From positions 1-16,555 of the forward strand of contig QHOM01000075.1 of NCBI GenBank assembly GCA_003218785.1: a DNA stretch of 16,555 bases. Direction: 5' to 3'. The notes below the pieces were generated by a model that saw only the letters and a program-made list of their open reading frames with translations, had not been told where the DNA came from and did no database searches. Both the position numbers and the translations under genes were made by a program. The stretch comes from Verrucomicrobiota bacterium. GTDB lineage: Bacteria; Verrucomicrobiota; Verrucomicrobiia; Chthoniobacterales; UBA10450. Shown piece after piece: positions 14,118 to 16,555 of the stretch (its first letter is position 1; the number at the start of each line of letters is the position of its first letter).

Positions 14118-14159
14118 TGTTATCAATTGCCGCTGCCTTTTCTGGAACCGGCGAAGCCC

Positions 14160-15098
14160 ATGGACTGGATTAAGGCACATTACGATCGCGCGGCGCTCAT
14201 CGCGGCAGGGCTCTTTCTTTTTATTTCCGCGATTTCCATTTGGTGGAACGCGATCCAATTCGCGAACCGCTTAATCGCCCAACAGGCGCCTTCGCCAAAA
14301 AATGCGTCTTCGCCGGCCACGGCTATTGAACTGGATCGTGCCGCAGAGCAGCTCCAGCACCCCGCTCAATGGAAATCCACCGGGCGCTCTGGGCTTTTCG
14401 TTCCGGAAAGACATTTTATCGCCGCTAACGGTTTGCCGGCGACGCTACAGAACACGCAGGTTCATGCCCCGGTGCCGAATGAATGGTTTGAGCAATACGC
14501 TTTGCCCATCGAGGATGCGGATGCTCTCGATCAGGATCCCGACGGCGACGGCTTCACTAATCTCGACGAGTGGCAGGGAGGCACCAATCCAATCGACAAA
14601 AATTCGCACCCTGATTATCTCACAAAATTGCATTTGGTATCGGCCACGGAGGAACCTTTTCCATTCATGTTTTCATCATGGGTCGGCACCACATTTGCGC
14701 TCAACTCACTCGATCAGAGCGAACCGACGCAATTTTTGAAAATTGGAGACATCATCCGCGGCACGCGCTTTAAGATCACGAAATTCATCGAAAAACACGA
14801 ACGCAATCAGTATGGCACCAAGGTCGATGTCTCCGAGTTGCTCCTGGAACATGAAGACACCAAGGTGCAGCTGACGCTCGTGAAGGAAAAGGCCGCCACC
14901 TCCCCGCAATCAGTGGCCACCTTCGTCTATACCTGGGGCGGCCGCCGCGAATTTGAAGTAAGAAAAGATCAAGAATTTTCATTGAAACCACTGGAAGAGA
15001 TCAAGTATAAGGTCACAGATGTTCAACTGACCAAGGCGGTGATCGTGGATGCTCAGAAACCAAATGAGCCGATCGAAATCGGTCTTGCCACTCCGTAA
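14160..15098 (+). CDS. membrane-anchored protein with EF-hand-like loop, Amuc_1099 position
   Basis: A 312-residue protein from ATG 14160. It has one transmembrane helix near the start (about 11-32, AALIAAGLFLFISAISIWW) and is otherwise periplasmic. A 12-residue calcium-binding type loop, DPDGDGFTNLDE (126-137), has acidic residues at positions 1, 3, 5 and 12 and glycine at 6; WQGGTNPIDKNSHP after it is typical of thrombospondin-3-like bacterial repeats. The C-terminal half is a beta-rich region (ITKFIEKHERNQYGTKVDVSELLLEHEDTKVQLTLVKEK). The role is unknown; its place between the Amuc_1100-like protein and the secretin suggests a PilP-like connector. A TTG start at 14127 is possible but adds 11 residues of no clear value. 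It ends 7 bases before the secretin start. Confidence 0.78.
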   Translation: MDWIKAHYDRAALIAAGLFLFISAISIWWNAIQFANRLIAQQAPSPKNASSPATAIELDRAAEQLQHPAQWKSTGRSGLFVPERHFIAANGLPATLQNTQVHAPVPNEWFEQYALPIEDADALDQDPDGDGFTNLDEWQGGTNPIDKNSHPDYLTKLHLVSATEEPFPFMFSSWVGTTFALNSLDQSEPTQFLKIGDIIRGTRFKITKFIEKHERNQYGTKVDVSELLLEHEDTKVQLTLVKEKAATSPQSVATFVYTWGGRREFEVRKDQEFSLKPLEEIKYKVTDVQLTKAVIVDAQKPNEPIEIGLATP

Positions 15099-15105
15099 AT
15101 CCCCT

Positions 15106-16555
15106 ATGAAAAAAAACCCACAGAACCTTAAAACGCATTGGCCTTCTAGAGGCAGCCGTGCCGGCTGCAATTCCTTGATTCACGCAGGCGACACGCCCAT
15201 TCGGCTATCGCTCAGGGCAGGCTCTGCCACTACAACGATCGTGGCACAGCCATCTTGGCTGTGGGGACGGCAGGCATCTTGCCTGCCGATTTACATTGGC
15301 AGGCAGGATGCCCGCCAGCCCCACAGGCTGGAAGCCCGTGCCACACTCCCGGCGCTCATTTTTCTTTCGTTGTCGATCTTTTGTATCACCGGCACGGCGC
15401 AGAATCCAGACTCCGTAGCGCAACAGGAAATTCAACGGCGGCAGGCCGCGATACCGCGAGGCGAAGCAGCCTTGGCGCAGGGCAACGCTGCGATGAAGGC
15501 GAAAAATTATACGCTCGCCAACCAGGAATTTAAAACTGCTGTGACCTACCTGCCGGATGCAGTGGTTTCAGGAAAAGCCCACGACGAAGCGCTCGCGGGC
15601 TTTTGCAAAAGCGGAGTCATCCTGGCGGAAGCGCGTATCGCGCAGGGTGACTATGTTGGGGCGGAGGCGATTTTGAGTGAGATTTTGAGCAATCGTTACG
15701 ATCCCAACTGTCGTGAGGCGGCGCAGTTGCTCGCCCACTTGCGCCAGCCCGGTTACTTCAACAAGACGATGGGCCCGAACTTCCTTGCCAAGGTTGAAGA
15801 AGTAAAACAATTGCTCACCGAAGCCGATGGCTTTTACAAATCTGGCCGTTACGATCTGGCGTTTAAGAGATACGACCAGGTCCTCAAACTCGATCCCTAC
15901 AACACAGCGGCTCGACGCGGCCAGGAACAGATCGATAACACTAAATATAAGCACGGCGTTGAGGCGTACGACGAAACGCGCGCGCGCAGCCTTTGGGAGG
16001 TAGAGAAAGGCTGGGAAGAACCCGTGCACGCGTACGGCAAGACTGTTGGCCCGGAGACAGGAGCGTTTGCGAGAGAAGCCGGCGGCACGGCCAGAATTAC
16101 AAACAAGCTGAATACGATCATTATTCCACGTGTTGAATTTCGCGACGCGAGCATTCGCGAGGCGATCGATTTTCTCCGGGAACAGGCAGTGGAAAATGAT
16201 CCTTCCCCCGAAGGAAAAAAAGGGGTCGATATCGTGTTGCGTATGACGCCGCTTGGGCAGGTTGCTCCTCCTCCAGTCCCGGTGGCGCCTGCGGCTGGGA
16301 CGCCGGGTGCCGCTGCTGCGCCCGCAGGCGCTCCTACGGGAGGAACCAAGCCCATTACCGCAGGTCCAGTTGTCGCTCGCCCGGTGGTTGCTGCGGCAGC
16401 AGCGGAGCCGCGTATTACACTAACGCTCAATCAAATTCCGCTCGGTGAAGCGCTGCGTTACATTGCGAACCAGGCCGGGCTGAAAGTGAAGGTGGAACCG
16501 TACGCTGTATCGATCATCCCGATCAGCGAACAGAGCAACGACCTGATCACAAAAG
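15106..16555 (+). CDS. TPR-containing secretin (GspD/PilQ superfamily, Amuc_1098 type), 3' end outside window
   Basis: The frame opened by ATG 15106 (MKKNPQNLKTHWP) runs without a stop to the window end (483 codons). The signal-peptide core, LPALIFLSLSIFCITGTAQ (81-99), lies unusually far in because a palindromic repeat cluster occupies about residues 16-80. After it come helical TPR-like repeats (about 110-300, for example residues 126-141 and FYKSGRYDLAFKRYDQVLKLDP near 243-264), a domain with IIIPRVEFRDASIREAIDFLREQ (about 338-360), a Pro/Ala-rich linker (about 383-430), and ITLTLNQIPLGEALRYIANQAGL (from 437), the start of a secretin N-domain. The outer-membrane barrel domain would lie beyond the window. 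GTG 15241 is an alternative start, also inside the repeat. It would form the outer-membrane pore of the complex. Confidence 0.85.
   Translation, partial: MKKNPQNLKTHWPSRGSRAGCNSLIHAGDTPIRLSLRAGSATTTIVAQPSWLWGRQASCLPIYIGRQDARQPHRLEARATLPALIFLSLSIFCITGTAQNPDSVAQQEIQRRQAAIPRGEAALAQGNAAMKAKNYTLANQEFKTAVTYLPDAVVSGKAHDEALAGFCKSGVILAEARIAQGDYVGAEAILSEILSNRYDPNCREAAQLLAHLRQPGYFNKTMGPNFLAKVEEVKQLLTEADGFYKSGRYDLAFKRYDQVLKLDPYNTAARRGQEQIDNTKYKHGVEAYDETRARSLWEVEKGWEEPVHAYGKTVGPETGAFAREAGGTARITNKLNTIIIPRVEFRDASIREAIDFLREQAVENDPSPEGKKGVDIVLRMTPLGQVAPPPVPVAPAAGTPGAAAAPAGAPTGGTKPITAGPVVARPVVAAAAAEPRITLTLNQIPLGEALRYIANQAGLKVKVEPYAVSIIPISEQSNDLITK
15150..15344. repeat. palindromic repeat cluster inside the secretin gene
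   Basis: The core, 15241-15344, is a 104-base inverted repeat: two 47-base arms (15241-15287 and 15298-15344, beginning GTGGCAC and ending GTGCCAC) around a 10-base loop. The left arm holds two perfect hairpins, 15245-15263 (8-base stem CACAGCCA/TGGCTGTG, loop TCT) and 15268-15288 (9-base stem CGGCAGGCA/TGCCTGCCG, loop TCT). Further hairpins precede it at 15151-15167 (GCAGCCG/CGGCTGC) and 15216-15228 (GGCAG/CTGCC). It is read in frame without a stop in the secretin gene. Confidence 0.85.

Noticed and set aside
15150..15344. CRISPR array
   Set aside because: The repeats are hairpins and inverted copies without regular direct repeats or unique spacers of equal length, and no cas genes are present.
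15255..15533. Separate small plus-strand gene within the secretin N-terminal region
   Set aside because: It is mostly translated palindromic repeat (AGILPADLHWQAG type) and then runs out of frame across secretin coding sequence.
15568..16430. Minus-strand open frames opposite the secretin gene
   Set aside because: They are antisense to TPR and Pro/Ala-rich coding sequence; low-complexity Ala/Gly/Pro runs reflect codon bias of the plus strand.

Overview
The window looks like a chromosomal piece of a Verrucomicrobiota bacterium, probably a soil or freshwater lineage near Chthoniobacterales. This is inferred from gene content: the right half carries a set of genes matching in order and type the Akkermansia Amuc_1102 to Amuc_1098 pilus-like cluster, with a recognisable relative of Amuc_1100. 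The base composition is moderately GC-rich, most genes lack a clear Shine-Dalgarno sequence, and many junctions hold short palindromic repeats.

Left part (1-5470): the 3' end of clpC runs toward a convergent xerC-like recombinase gene that has lost about 60 bases and its reading frame. A lipoprotein gene of unknown function follows on the minus strand. Then comes a lipid-transport operon, mlaE-mlaF-mlaD (permease, ATPase, MCE substrate-binding protein). A GA-rich repeat sits at both of its internal junctions.

Middle (5525-9562): a Tat-exported DsrE-like protein that appears to lack its middle third, a YggU/DUF167 protein, a frameshifted DUF2834 membrane protein gene, trpS (minus), a UDP-glucuronate decarboxylase/NAD-epimerase gene, and a secreted protein of unknown function. 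Inverted repeats sit at the trpS start and at the end of the epimerase gene.

Right part (9563-16555): a five-gene pilus or secretion-like operon. In order it encodes an Amuc_1102-position exported protein, a PilM-PilN fusion (Amuc_1101 type), an Amuc_1100 homologue, a membrane protein with a calcium-binding loop (Amuc_1099 position), and a TPR-secretin (Amuc_1098 type, running off the window). The actin-like PilM/PilN protein, the two single-pass PilO/PilP-like proteins and the secretin would together form a trans-envelope alignment complex.

The most striking feature is that every junction in this operon has been invaded by a different small element: an inverted CCAAATCCC repeat before pilM; a 432-bp one-gene GxxExxY element with 30-bp inverted ends and a duplicated 17-bp flank between pilM and the Amuc_1100-like gene; a REP/RAYT transposase unit before the Amuc_1099-like gene; and a palindromic repeat cluster inserted in frame into the signal-peptide region of the secretin gene. 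All insertions keep the operon readable in the same direction. The GxxExxY element is joined to both neighbours by overlapping stop and start codons.
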